Shown: positions 1 through 7,924 of the stretch, piece by piece
Numbering within the stretch: the stretch's first letter is position 1
Layout of the letters: the number at the start of each line of letters is the position of its first letter
Assembly (NCBI GenBank): GCA_020693165.1
Contig: JAIMJQ010000005.1
Span: forward strand, 1 to 35,781
Length of the DNA: 35,781 nucleotides
Reading direction: 5' to 3'
DNA from: Xanthomonas sp.
Lineage (GTDB): Bacteria > Pseudomonadota > Gammaproteobacteria > Xanthomonadales > SZUA-5
Notes under the pieces: generated by a model
Told to the model about the DNA's origin: nothing
Databases searched by the model: none
What the model saw: only the letters and a program-made list of their open reading frames with translations
Translations under genes and position numbers: made by a program

Positions 1-25
1 CGTCCAGACAAGTCTGGACCCACCA
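1..25. repeat. 18-bp palindrome repeat, copy 1
   Basis: The arms GTCCAGAC (2-9) and GTCTGGAC (12-19) flank a central AA, and the copy is followed by CCACCA. This is the reverse orientation of the element found in tandem at 16051-16254 and as an inverted pair at 32942-33002. It lies at the window edge just upstream of the CYTH gene, so its left context is not visible. Confidence 0.85.
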
Positions 26-40
26 CGGCGTTCAAGCCTC

Positions 41-61
41 CCCCGTGCCCCGTGCCCCGTG
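41..61. repeat. Heptanucleotide array (CCCCGTG)x3
   Basis: Three exact CCCCGTG units run head to tail. The same heptamer family appears inverted at 15975-16026, as the variant CACCAYG at 16286-16342, and inside mutS at about 33215-33250. The only available GTG start of the CYTH reading frame (45) lies inside this array, so a change in unit number would alter the 5' end of that gene. Confidence 0.8.
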
Positions 62-584
62 CGAGCGGCATACTCCGTTACCGCCCACAGCATCGACCGG
101 AGCCGTCGCCATCGCCATCGAAATCGAACGCAAGTTCCTGCTCGCCAATGACGACTGGCGCGCCCAGGTCAGCGTCAGCGAGTATCTGGCGCAGGGATAC
201 CTTGGCGGCACCCGCGCGTCGGTGCGCGTGCGTATCGGTGGCGAGCGTGCCTGGCTGAACATCAAGAGCATGACGCTCGGCAGTTCCCGCCTCGAGTTCG
301 AGTACCCGATTCCGCGGGCCGATGCCGAGATCATGCTGCGCGAACTGGCCGACGGCCCGGTGGTGTCGAAGACCCGGCACCATGTCCAGGTCGGCGCGCA
401 TTTGTTCGAGATCGACGAATTCGACGGCGACAACGCCGGCCTGGTGGTTGCCGAAGTGGAACTTGTCGCCGTCGACGAGATATTCGAGCGGCCGTGCTGG
501 TTGGGGCGCGAGGTTACCGACGACTCGCGCTACTACAACGTCAATCTGGCGCGCCGACCGTTTCGCTCCTGGGAGTCGACATGA
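45..584 (+). CDS. CYTH-domain protein (class IV adenylate cyclase / triphosphatase-like)
   Basis: The protein is about 179 aa. The conserved core begins at residue 24 with the CYTH signature EIERKFL and continues with alternating charged strands (RVRI, LNIKSMTLGSSRLEFEY, EIDEF) that line the triphosphate tunnel in this superfamily. CYTH proteins hydrolyse triphosphates such as tripolyphosphate or thiamine triphosphate, or make cAMP; the substrate cannot be chosen here. The start is uncertain: the frame is open to the left window edge, and the only GTG (45) lies in a CCCCGTG heptamer array. No ATG, GTG or TTG occurs between it and the core, so the first 20 or so residues look repeat-derived. 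The stop overlaps the nagZ start by 4 bp (ATGA), which suggests translational coupling. Confidence 0.8.
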   Translation: MPRAPCERHTPLPPTASTGAVAIAIEIERKFLLANDDWRAQVSVSEYLAQGYLGGTRASVRVRIGGERAWLNIKSMTLGSSRLEFEYPIPRADAEIMLRELADGPVVSKTRHHVQVGAHLFEIDEFDGDNAGLVVAEVELVAVDEIFERPCWLGREVTDDSRYYNVNLARRPFRSWEST

Positions 585-1618
585 GCGCACTGATGATTGG
601 ACTGGCCGCAGCCGAGTTGAGTGCCGACGATCAATTGGCGCTGGCCGATCCGGCGGTCGCCGGTGTGATCCTGTTCACGCGGAATTTCGTCGACGCGCAG
701 CAGGTACGAGCCCTGTGCGCCACGATTCGCGCCGTCGACCCGCACGCGTTGATCGCCGTCGACCAGGAGGGTGGCCGCGTGCAGCGCTTCCGTCCAGGCT
801 TCACCGCACTGCCGCCACTCGCTCGCATCGGCGCGCTGTACCGGCGTCAGCCTGCCGCCGCACGCCGCGCGACGCGCCTGCATGCGGAGATCATGGCGGT
901 CGAGATTCTCGCCGCCGGACTTGACCTCAGCTTCGCGCCGGTCGCCGATCTCGGGCGCGGCAATCTCGCCATCGGCGATCGCGCATTCTCGCCGGATCCC
1001 GGGGTCTGCGCCGAACTTGCGACCATCTACGCCGACACCATGCAGCGCGCAGGGATGCCGGCCACGCTCAAGCACTTTCCCGGACATGGTAGCGTGGTCG
1101 CCGACACCCACCATGACCGCGCCATCGATTCGCGGCCGGCGGATGCCATCTTCGATGCCGACCTGTTGCCGTTCGCCACCGGTGCGCTGGCCGGTGCGCG
1201 TGCGGTGATGATGGCGCATGTCGAGTATCCGGCGGTCGCAGCGGACGCGGCCGGTTACTCGGGCTACTGGATCAAGGACGTACTCCGCAGCGCGCTCGGT
1301 TTCGGCGGCGTCGTCATTTCCGATGACATCGGCATGGTTGCCGGTGCCGCCCTTGGCGATGTTGGCGCGCGTCTGGCGGCGCACCGCGACGCCGGCTGCG
1401 ATCTGATTCTGGTCTGCGATCCGGCGCTGGTGCCTACTGCGCTTGCGGCAGCACGTGTGCTGCGTCTGAACAGCACCTCGCGGCTGACCGAGCGCCTTCG
1501 CGGACGGTTGCGCGCGCCGCTTCGACGCCAGCGGGAAGGCTCGACTTGGTCGCATCGCGCCGCTAGGCTGGAAGCTTTGCTGGAGCTGACGAACGATGAA
1601 CCCGGAAACCTGCGTTGA
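581..1618 (+). CDS. nagZ: Beta-N-acetylhexosaminidase NagZ (GH3)
   Basis: This 345-aa cytoplasmic glycoside hydrolase family 3 enzyme removes GlcNAc from 1,6-anhydro-muropeptides in peptidoglycan recycling. Visible hallmarks are VDQEGGRVQRF (60-70), KHFPGHG (164-170), the D175/H177 pair typical of the NagZ His-Asp general acid loop, and SDDIGM (247-252) carrying the aspartate nucleophile. There is no signal peptide, as expected. The ATG at 581 was chosen because it overlaps the CYTH stop (ATGA) and begins at the normal NagZ N-terminus (MSALMIGLAA); a longer in-frame extension from 494 overlaps the CYTH gene and is unlikely. The gene is followed directly by hpt and the MTI phosphorylase, matching the nagZ–PA3004 neighbourhood known from Pseudomonas aeruginosa. 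Confidence 0.95.
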   Translation: MSALMIGLAAAELSADDQLALADPAVAGVILFTRNFVDAQQVRALCATIRAVDPHALIAVDQEGGRVQRFRPGFTALPPLARIGALYRRQPAAARRATRLHAEIMAVEILAAGLDLSFAPVADLGRGNLAIGDRAFSPDPGVCAELATIYADTMQRAGMPATLKHFPGHGSVVADTHHDRAIDSRPADAIFDADLLPFATGALAGARAVMMAHVEYPAVAADAAGYSGYWIKDVLRSALGFGGVVISDDIGMVAGAALGDVGARLAAHRDAGCDLILVCDPALVPTALAAARVLRLNSTSRLTERLRGRLRAPLRRQREGSTWSHRAARLEALLELTNDEPGNLR

Positions 1619-1624
1619 GTGCTC

Positions 1625-2170
1625 ATGACCCATCTTGACCTGAAACCGATACTGGCCCGCTCCGACCTGCTGTTCGACCGTGCGGCCCTGGAGGCGGCGA
1701 TCGACCGCATGGCCGCCGACATCAGCGAGCGCTTGCGCGGACAGCGGCCGGTCTACGTCACCGTGCTTACTGGCGGGCTGATCACCGCCGGGATGTTGGC
1801 GCCGCGCGTGAGCACCGAGGTCGACCTCGACTTCGATTACGTCCACGTGACCCGCTACCACGGTGGAACCAGCGGCGGCGACCTGCACTGGAAAGCACGA
1901 CCACGCAATGATTTTGCGGGACGCGTGGTGCTGTTTGTCGACGACATCCTCGACGAGGGCCATACCCTGGAGGCGCTCAAGAAGTACGCGCTGGAAGCAG
2001 GCGCCAAGGCGGTGTATGTCGCGGTCCTGGTGCGCAAGGAGCACAACCGTTGCGTGCCGGGCATCGAGGCGGATTTCATCGGCCTGACCGTGCCTGATCG
2101 CTACGTGTTCGGATTCGGGATGGACTACGAGGAACACGGTCGCAGCCTGTTCGGCATCTACGCGGCATGA
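1625..2170 (+). CDS. hpt: Hypoxanthine-guanine phosphoribosyltransferase
   Basis: This 181-aa type I phosphoribosyltransferase converts hypoxanthine or guanine plus PRPP to IMP or GMP. The PRPP-binding motif VVLFVDDILDEGHTL is plain (about 101-114 from this start), and the upstream TGGLITAG loop and the C-terminal RYVFGFGMDY segment match the gammaproteobacterial Hpt group. The ATG at 1625 is preferred; a GTG at 1619, immediately after the nagZ stop, would add only two residues. The stop overlaps the next start (ATGA at 2167). It pairs naturally with the downstream phosphorylase, which would release hypoxanthine for Hpt to salvage. Confidence 0.93.
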   Translation: MTHLDLKPILARSDLLFDRAALEAAIDRMAADISERLRGQRPVYVTVLTGGLITAGMLAPRVSTEVDLDFDYVHVTRYHGGTSGGDLHWKARPRNDFAGRVVLFVDDILDEGHTLEALKKYALEAGAKAVYVAVLVRKEHNRCVPGIEADFIGLTVPDRYVFGFGMDYEEHGRSLFGIYAA

Positions 2171-2934
2171 GCGCGGCGGCTCTCGGCATCATCGGCGGCA
2201 CCGGCTTCGGCCGTTTGGCGGATCTCGCCGACGCCAGGGGCGTGGAACTCGAAACCGCTTATGGTTGGCCGTCGGCGCCGATCGTGGTCGGGCACATCGA
2301 CGGTGCCTCGGTTGCGTTTCTCGCGCGCCATGGCAGTCCGCATCAGATCGCGCCGCACCGGGTCAATTACCGCGCCAACATTGCCGCGCTGCAGGCGCTG
2401 GGGGTAGCCGAAATCATCGCCATCAATGCGGTCGGCGGCATTGCCGACTGGGCCGGCCCTGGAGCGATCGCAGTGCCCACGCAACTGGTCGACTACACCC
2501 ATGGACGCCTGTCGAGCTTCAGCGATGTCGATGGTCGGGTGGTCGACCATATCGACTTCAGCGAGCCGTTTACCGAGGCGTTGCGCCAGCGGCTGCTGAT
2601 GGCGGCGGTGACCGCTGGCGTGGCCGTCCACGACGGCGGTGTCGTTGGCGTGACCCAGGGGCCGCGGCTGGAAACGCGTGCCGAGATCGTACGCATGCGC
2701 CGCGATGGCTGCGACCTGGTGGGCATGACTTCGATGCCGGAAGCGGCGCTTGCGCGCGAGGCCGGCCTCGGCTACGCGGCGATCGCCGTTTCGGCCAACG
2801 CCGCCGCTGGTTGCGCTGGTGCCGAGCCGATCGGCATGCTCGAAATCGAGCACACCCTCGCCGAGGCGATGCAACGCGTCATGCGCCTGATGCGGGCGTT
2901 CCTGGCCACGCCCGCTGCGGTAGCACCCCATTAA
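2167..2934 (+). CDS. S-methyl-5'-thioinosine phosphorylase (MTAP/PNP family)
   Basis: This 255-aa enzyme of the PNP/MTAP trimeric family opens with the phosphate-binding GGTGFG (10-15). RHGSPH (54-59) and GVTQGPRLETRAEI (161-174) follow, then VGMTSMPEAALARE (185-198). Adenine-specific MTAPs carry an ATDYDCW-type segment after this point, with aspartates that hold the amino group. Here the segment reads VSANAAAG, with Asn instead, which favours 6-oxopurine substrates as in P. aeruginosa PA3004. The expected reaction is methylthioinosine plus phosphate to hypoxanthine and methylthioribose-1-phosphate. It overlaps hpt by 4 bp, and the product hypoxanthine is Hpt's substrate. Specificity is inferred from the motif alone. 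Confidence 0.88.
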   Translation: MSAAALGIIGGTGFGRLADLADARGVELETAYGWPSAPIVVGHIDGASVAFLARHGSPHQIAPHRVNYRANIAALQALGVAEIIAINAVGGIADWAGPGAIAVPTQLVDYTHGRLSSFSDVDGRVVDHIDFSEPFTEALRQRLLMAAVTAGVAVHDGGVVGVTQGPRLETRAEIVRMRRDGCDLVGMTSMPEAALAREAGLGYAAIAVSANAAAGCAGAEPIGMLEIEHTLAEAMQRVMRLMRAFLATPAAVAPH

Positions 2935-3180
2935 GTACGAAGATGCGGAGTACCCGCAGAGGAGCCAGGAGCAAGCGGAAGGTTTCTCTTGGCAACCAGC
3001 GAGAGCTGGTTGTCTGGTGGGGCCAAGCACAAGTAGTCGGGCCGCTCCAGCGCTCGTTCACTCTGTGCTCCTCTCCGCGTTCTTCGCGTCTCCGCGATTG
3101 ACCGGCCCCGGTCTCGCGCGCGCCGGGACAAAGCCGGGCACTCGTGGCAGGATGCGCCCATTGATTGCGGGTGAATCCGG
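2935..3180. other. Intergenic region with hairpin and dispersed inverted repeat
   Basis: No gene is seen here. A perfect 8-bp hairpin (CAACCAGC, GAGA loop, GCTGGTTG) lies at 2993-3012. The outer parts (about 2942-2967 and 3061-3102) form an imperfect inverted repeat of GCGGAG/GCAGAGGAGC type, related to the one at 32244-32362. These two sites appear to be members of the same dispersed repeat family. Confidence 0.5.
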
Positions 3181-4692
3181 ATGAACACACACGAACCGAT
3201 GTCGAAGGTCGACACCGCATGGCTGCGGATGGAGCGACCGACCAATCTGATGATGATCACCGGCGTGATCGTCCTCGACGGGGCGCTCGACGTCGACGTG
3301 CTCAGGCACGCGGTCGAGTCGCGCTTCCTGGCTTTTCAGCGCTTTCGTCAGCGGCCGGTCGAACTGGCCGGCCAGTGGTACTGGGAGCTCGACGATACCT
3401 TCGACATCAATTGGCATGTGCGCCGCGCTGCGTTGGTGTCGCCGGCCGGCAAGGCCGAACTGCAGGAATACGTCAGCAATCTGGCCAGTTCGCCGCTGGA
3501 TGCGACGAAGCCGCTTTGGCAGTTTCACCTGATCGAGAACTATGAAGGCGGCGCTGCGCTGGTGATGCGCATCCACCACTGCTATGCCGACGGCATTGCC
3601 CTGGTCCAGGTCCTGCTGTCGCTGCACGATACCAGCGCCCATCCGCGTCACCGCAAGGCGCAGCCAAACCGGCCGCAGGGGAACGAAGGCAATGTGTTCG
3701 AGCGCCTGCTGGCGCCGGCGATGCATCGTGTCGAGCACGCGGCAGAACTGGTTGAATCGGCGCTGCACAAGGCCTTCGACTGGGCGCGCGACCCGCAGGC
3801 AGCAGCCGAATCGGTGCTCGGCATGGCCCGCACCGGAACCCATGAGGCGGGCGAGATCCTGCGCGAACTGGTGCACGCGCTATCGCTGGCGGATGATCCG
3901 GCAACGCGATTCAAAGGACCGCTCGGCGTATTCAAGCGCGTAGCCTGGTGCGATCCGCTACCGCTCAGCGACGTCAAGGCGGTCGGCAAGGCGCTCGGTG
4001 CGACCATCAATGATGTGCTGCTGGCGTGCGCGACCGGGGCCCTGCGCGCGTATCTGCTTGAGTGCGGCGATCGCGTGGACGGCCTCACCATCCGCGCGAC
4101 GGTACCGGTCAATTTGCGCTCGGCAGAGCGCGCTGGCGACCTTGGCAACCGTTTCGGACTGGTCATGCTCGATCTGCCGATCGGACTCGCCAACCCGGTC
4201 GCACGTCTGGTCGCCGTCCGCGACGGCATGCTCGCGATCAAGCACTCGCGCCAGGCGATCATGACCTATGGTCTGCTGAGCGCGCTCGGCGTCGGCCCCG
4301 GCATGTTGCAGCGACCGGCGCTGGAGATGCTCAGCCGCAAGGCCACGGCGGTTGCGACCAATGTGCCGGGACCGCAGGTGCCGCTGTTTTTGTGCGGCAC
4401 GCCGGTGCGCGAGATGATGTTCTGGGTCCCGCAAAGCGGATCGATCGGCATGGGCGTGAGCATCCTGAGCTATGCCGGCTCGGTCTACTTCGGGTTGATT
4501 TCCGACACCAAGCTGGTACCCGACCCCGATCGCATCATCGGACGCTTCGCCGGCGAGCTGGAGAAGTTGTTGCTGATCGCGCTGATGCACGATGGCGAGC
4601 AGCCGATCACGCCGGAGTCGGCTGAGCACTTGCTGGCGCCAGCAAAGCGCAAGCCACGGCGGCGCCCGAGGTCGCGTGCGCCGGCTTCGTGA
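3181..4692 (+). CDS. Wax ester synthase / diacylglycerol acyltransferase (WS/DGAT)
   Basis: This 503-aa protein has the WS/DGAT layout. It opens with the typical MSKVDTAWLRME segment (7-18). The catalytic HHxxxDG motif is HHCYADG (132-138), in which the second His is the presumed base. The C-terminal domain carries the usual NLR and VTNVPGP-like stretches (here ATNVPGPQVPLFL) that mark the family. The enzyme joins acyl-CoA to a fatty alcohol or diacylglycerol, giving wax esters or triacylglycerol. It lies 4.3 kb upstream of a fatty acyl-CoA reductase and close to phasins, which favours wax-ester synthesis. The ATG at 3181 fits the family start. No terminator was seen after the stop. Confidence 0.93.
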   Translation: MNTHEPMSKVDTAWLRMERPTNLMMITGVIVLDGALDVDVLRHAVESRFLAFQRFRQRPVELAGQWYWELDDTFDINWHVRRAALVSPAGKAELQEYVSNLASSPLDATKPLWQFHLIENYEGGAALVMRIHHCYADGIALVQVLLSLHDTSAHPRHRKAQPNRPQGNEGNVFERLLAPAMHRVEHAAELVESALHKAFDWARDPQAAAESVLGMARTGTHEAGEILRELVHALSLADDPATRFKGPLGVFKRVAWCDPLPLSDVKAVGKALGATINDVLLACATGALRAYLLECGDRVDGLTIRATVPVNLRSAERAGDLGNRFGLVMLDLPIGLANPVARLVAVRDGMLAIKHSRQAIMTYGLLSALGVGPGMLQRPALEMLSRKATAVATNVPGPQVPLFLCGTPVREMMFWVPQSGSIGMGVSILSYAGSVYFGLISDTKLVPDPDRIIGRFAGELEKLLLIALMHDGEQPITPESAEHLLAPAKRKPRRRPRSRAPAS

Positions 4693-4789
4693 GCTGGCGC
4701 GCAGACGGCAATTCGCTGCCGGCGTACGCTCGCGCTGGTCCTGCTTGCCGCTGATCTACCAAACAGGGTGAAGAAGGGTCGCTTTGTGC

Positions 4790-4818
4790 TTGATTCTAAA
4801 TGGTCTATCCTAGATATA
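4790..4818 (+). promoter_or_regulatory. Possible sigma70 promoter for the P-domain protein
   Basis: TTGATT (4790-4795) and GATATA (4813-4818) are separated by 17 bp in an AT-rich patch that stands out from the surrounding GC-rich DNA. They lie just upstream of the start at 4846, with a GGGAG-like ribosome site in between. This was assigned by eye only. Confidence 0.4.
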
Positions 4819-4845
4819 TCTGACCCAGCAGGGCGGGAGCGCCGT

Positions 4846-6195
4846 ATGGCCGCAAAAAACATGCATCGGACAGCGCTTTGGGCGATGTGCTGCGCCTTGG
4901 GTTTTGGCGCCGTCGACGCCGCCGCGCAGGCCCAGAACTTCCAGTTGCGCGTCGATTATGCGGTGACCTACACACCGTATTTCCCGTTGGGGCAGATCGA
5001 CACCACCACGCCGTACACGCTGTGCCGCAACAATGCCATCGCGCTGCGCATGCGCTACACCTGGCGCAACAATTATCAGGAATACGTCTATACCGAGCCG
5101 ACCACCTCGTTGTTTCCGTATTACTTCCTGCAAGGCGTATCGCCCAACCCGGTTTTCCTTCCGGCGGCCGCAGGCGGCAATTCGGTGACCCGGATGGTCG
5201 ATCTTGGCTTGATCGCCGGATCGGTCAATACGGTCGGGATCAGGCAGGTAGCATTGCGCGGCCGCACCTCCGGGTTCTTCGGCAACCCGATTCAATATGC
5301 GCCGGTCAATGTCCTGATCGAGACCCAGATCCAGCCACCGCCGACGCAGTATGGTGAAATCATCGACGGCACCCTCGACATGCCGACGCGGCCATGGCTG
5401 CGTTGGGCCCAGTCGCTGGCGGACAACAACCGCGTCGATGTCGCCCGTTGCCCGAATGCCGGGGCGGTATTGCCGGCCGAGTGCGGGGCGACGGCGATGC
5501 CCGGTGAACCTTTGTTCGCCGATTGCGGCACCAGCGACTACTGCTGGGTGGGGACCGACTACCGTCATCGCGTCGAGACCACGCTGCTGCCTGGCACGCC
5601 GTATCAGTATCGCGTTGTCGGGCGCAATCAGTGTGGCGTCAGTGACGAATTCGGTTCGACCCCGCGACGCCCGTTCTTCAAGACCGCGCAGGCCTGTTTC
5701 GTGGTCCCCGCCGGCGCCATCCCGGATGGCGGTACCCGGCATTTCGACGCCGCCACGATTGGCGTGAACCCCAACTCGCTGGTTCCCAATCTGCGCGTCA
5801 CCGTCCACACTGATCACGCCGATGTCAGCGATCTGCGCGTCTCGCTGACCAAGACCTCACCGGTGGTTGCCGGCCCGTTGCTGCTGATGGACCGCCCGAC
5901 CGCCAGCAACTGCATCGACGGCGACCGCATCCAGGCGGTATTCGCCGACGGTGCCTCGTCGCTTGCCGGCGGCTGCAAGTTGACCGAGCCGGCGATCAGC
6001 GGCGCGGTTGCGCCGCAGCAGGCATTGGCTTCGTTCGCGCCGCTGGAGGGCGCGGGCACCTGGCGTTTGACCGTCGAGGACACCGATCTCGACGGCAAGT
6101 CCGGCGCGCTGCTCGAATGGTGCCTGTCGGCCGACGTGGGCGTCACCGCGACCGAACTCCCGACCGACGCGATCATGAGCGACGGCTTCGAGTAG
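4846..6195 (+). CDS. Secreted protein with C-terminal proprotein-convertase P-domain and DGFE tail
   Basis: This 449-aa exported protein has an N-terminal hydrophobic signal (ALWAMCCALGFGAVDAAAQA). The middle 300 residues are cysteine-containing and unrecognised. The C-terminal part (about 300-440) resembles the P/homoB domain of subtilisin-like proprotein convertases, with HFDAATIGVNPNSLVPNLRVTV-type strands and the GTWRLTVEDTDLDG segment. It ends in IMSDGFE; similar DGFE tails are, as I recall, common on secreted proteins of this order, possibly a sorting or anchoring tag. The ATG at 4846 places the signal peptide at the N-terminus; an upstream in-frame ATG at 4768 would bury it. It converges on the TPR gene with only 9 bp between stops. 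The function is unknown: no protease domain accompanies the P-domain. Confidence 0.75.
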   Translation: MAAKNMHRTALWAMCCALGFGAVDAAAQAQNFQLRVDYAVTYTPYFPLGQIDTTTPYTLCRNNAIALRMRYTWRNNYQEYVYTEPTTSLFPYYFLQGVSPNPVFLPAAAGGNSVTRMVDLGLIAGSVNTVGIRQVALRGRTSGFFGNPIQYAPVNVLIETQIQPPPTQYGEIIDGTLDMPTRPWLRWAQSLADNNRVDVARCPNAGAVLPAECGATAMPGEPLFADCGTSDYCWVGTDYRHRVETTLLPGTPYQYRVVGRNQCGVSDEFGSTPRRPFFKTAQACFVVPAGAIPDGGTRHFDAATIGVNPNSLVPNLRVTVHTDHADVSDLRVSLTKTSPVVAGPLLLMDRPTASNCIDGDRIQAVFADGASSLAGGCKLTEPAISGAVAPQQALASFAPLEGAGTWRLTVEDTDLDGKSGALLEWCLSADVGVTATELPTDAIMSDGFE

Positions 6196-6204
6196 GTTTC
6201 AGCC

Positions 6205-7053
6205 TCAGTCGGCGAGTTCGCCCTTGGCCTTGTCGATGTCGAGCGCCTCCATCGCGTCGGCCGGCTTCAGCGCGATCGCCGCCTCGTAGGCCTTGACCAC
6301 GTCCGGCGCGCGCTTCCTGCCGTAGATCATCAGCATGCCGTTGCCCATCTCGATGTGGGCGATCGGGGAGTGCGGCGTCAACTTGATCGCTTCCTGCAAG
6401 TGCTTCATGCCGGTGTCGGCCTTCGCGCCATAGGTCAGTCCGCCGATCATCGCGCCGATCTTGTCGATGATCTCGGCGTGATAGACGCCCATCGCCGTGT
6501 GCGCCTCGGCATGCTTTGGCGCCAGTTTCAGTGTCTGCTCCAGGCTTTCCCTGATCTTGCCGCCGAGTCCCTGCGCGAGCGCCTTGGTGATCGAGATGGT
6601 CTGGCTGTAGCGGCCGAGCGCGAAGGCGTGGAAGTAGTGGGCGTTGGCTTCCTGCGGCATCGCCGCGATCGCCGCTTCGGCGCGTTTGGCGCAATGCTCG
6701 AAATGCGCCCCGCGGTCTGCCTCCTTGGCGAGGTAGGTGGCGTAGATTCCCTCTGCCTTGTTGGCCACCGTGCTGCCGATCACCCCGAGACTGCTGCCGG
6801 CCTCCGCGGCTTTCTGAAACTCGCCGCGATGGTATTCGCGCCATGCGTCCTGCAGCGCCTCGGCGATGGCACCGGCGTCGCCAGCCTGCTTCAGTGGCGG
6901 GTAGAGCTTCTGCAACGCGGCGACGTGCTTCTTGTCCGGAAACGGCTCCTGGTCACCGGCGTGCAGTCGCTCCCAGGCCTTGGCCAACTTCGGCCCGGCG
7001 TAGTCGAACGCCGCACTGCCGTGCGGAAACTTCACCCACTTTTTTGCTGCCAT
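6205..7053 (-). CDS. Cytoplasmic TPR-like protein
   Basis: This 282-aa protein has no signal peptide or membrane segment. Helical repeat pairs are visible from about residue 80 onward (QKAAEAGSSLGVIGSTVANKAEGIY, EANAHYFHAFALGRYSQ, AEAHTAMGVYHAEIIDKIGAM, SPIAHIEMGNGMLMIYG, PDVVKAYEAAIALKP), with the alanine/glycine spacing of tetratricopeptide repeats. The ATG at 7053 follows a CAGGAG site by 7 bp and is preferred to an upstream in-frame start at 7080. It is divergent from the phasin gene and convergent with the P-domain gene. A scaffolding role is generic for TPRs. Its place beside the storage-granule genes is suggestive but proves nothing. Confidence 0.75.
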   Translation of the reverse strand: MAAKKWVKFPHGSAAFDYAGPKLAKAWERLHAGDQEPFPDKKHVAALQKLYPPLKQAGDAGAIAEALQDAWREYHRGEFQKAAEAGSSLGVIGSTVANKAEGIYATYLAKEADRGAHFEHCAKRAEAAIAAMPQEANAHYFHAFALGRYSQTISITKALAQGLGGKIRESLEQTLKLAPKHAEAHTAMGVYHAEIIDKIGAMIGGLTYGAKADTGMKHLQEAIKLTPHSPIAHIEMGNGMLMIYGRKRAPDVVKAYEAAIALKPADAMEALDIDKAKGELAD

Positions 7054-7136
7054 GCTCGAACTCCTGTATCGGAAGACCAAAGCCAGAGCATCGACAATGG
7101 CGGGCGCGGGGGCAAGGCCTCAAAGGCGGTTGTAGA

Positions 7137-7215
7137 TTGCTGGTTGTTGGTTACTGGCGGCAGAGCAGGAGAGCCGAAACTGCGGGTTGCTGCTTTCGCT
7201 GCCAACAACCAGCAC
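7137..7215. repeat. Inverted pair of heptanucleotide arrays (TTGYTGG type)
   Basis: Units TTGCTGG, TTGTTGG and TTACTGG (7137-7157) face the reverse-complement units CCAACAA and CCAGCAC (7202-7215). This gives a 12-bp perfect inverted repeat with a loop of about 50 nt. It lies in the 293-bp gap between the divergent TPR and phasin genes (7054-7346). Apart from this pair and the phasin ribosome site, I see nothing else in that gap. Confidence 0.65.
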
Positions 7216-7346
7216 CCGATACCGCATCACCTGAATGGTCTAGTCAACGCAAGTGTTGCCTAGTGTGATTGTTCTATCGACCGAACCTTACCTTGCCATC
7301 AGCGCTGGGAAAAAGCGCGTCATTACTGAACCCGAGGAGAGGCACC

Positions 7347-7790
7347 ATGGCAATCAAGAAACCCGTTGGCAAGAAAGCACTGCGTTCGGTCAAGCGCGAA
7401 ACCGTTGTGGCGCGTGACACTGCCCGCGATCTGCTGCTCGCATCGCTGGGTGCGGTGTCGATCTCACGCAAGGAAGGTGCACGCTTCGTCGGCACGCTGA
7501 TCGAGCAGGGTCAGGAACTGGGCGAGCGCACGGTCAAGCTGGCCGAGGGCAAGGTCGCCGACGTGCGCAAGCAGGTCGAAGGCGTGTTCGGCAAGGTGCA
7601 GAAGGCTGCGAATGCCAATCTGTCGCAGGTCGAGGGCGTGGTTGGTGGTCAGGTGACGCGTGTGCTGTCGCGCCTGGGCATTCCGTCCAAGGCTGACGTG
7701 CAGGAATTGGCACGTCGCGTTGCCGACCTCAACCGCCAGGTCAAGGCACTGCAGGGCGCCCGCAAGGTCGCGCAGGCCAAGGCAGCCTGA
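7347..7790 (+). CDS. Phasin, PhaI-type granule-associated protein
   Basis: This 147-aa lysine-rich protein starts MAIKKPVGKKALRS. Its amphipathic helical body (ARDLLLASLGAVSISRKEGARFVGTLIEQGQELGERTVKLAEGKV) and the segment VTRVLSRLGIPSKADVQELARRVADLNRQVKAL match the PhaF/PhaI phasin family (Pfam Phasin). The second segment is closely echoed in the larger phasin at 11457-12140. Phasins coat storage granules and control their size. The ATG at 7347 has a strong GAGGAGAGG site 5 bp upstream. A 12-bp perfect stem-loop follows the stop. No PHA synthase is in the window, so the coated inclusion could be PHA or neutral lipid. Confidence 0.88.
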   Translation: MAIKKPVGKKALRSVKRETVVARDTARDLLLASLGAVSISRKEGARFVGTLIEQGQELGERTVKLAEGKVADVRKQVEGVFGKVQKAANANLSQVEGVVGGQVTRVLSRLGIPSKADVQELARRVADLNRQVKALQGARKVAQAKAA

Positions 7791-7794
7791 GCCA

Positions 7795-7822
7795 CTCCGG
7801 AACCTCTGATGAGGTTCCGGAG
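7795..7822 (+). terminator. Stem-loop after phasin gene
   Basis: A perfect 12-bp stem (CTCCGGAACCTC / GAGGTTCCGGAG) with a TGAT loop starts 4 bp after the stop codon. No U-tract follows, so it may act as a weak terminator or as a 3' stabilising hairpin. Confidence 0.7.
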
Positions 7823-7837
7823 CATATTGGAGCGAAG

Positions 7838-7924
7838 GTAGGGGGAACCCGCGCAGCGGATTCCGCCATCGCTCCACGACAAGCAGGCGGCGGAATCTTT
7901 GCCTGCGGCAAGGGTTCCGCCTAC
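7838..7924. repeat. GTAG-headed REP pair (inverted) between convergent genes
   Basis: One unit begins GTAG at 7838 and ends TTCCGCC at 7867. The other, on the minus strand, begins GTAG at 7924 and ends at 7889, with a clean GGCGGAA/TTCCGCC stem. GTAG heads followed by a stem-loop are typical of REPs mobilised by RAYT transposases in Stenotrophomonas and relatives. The minus-strand GTAG contains the TAG stop of the TetR gene. Confidence 0.7.

Noticed and set aside
533-2137. 534-codon open frame on the minus strand
   Set aside because: Antisense to nagZ and hpt, both with intact catalytic motifs.
7347-7790. PHA synthase gene cluster
   Set aside because: Phasins and a PHA-system protein are present, but no PhaC-like sequence was found in any frame of the window.
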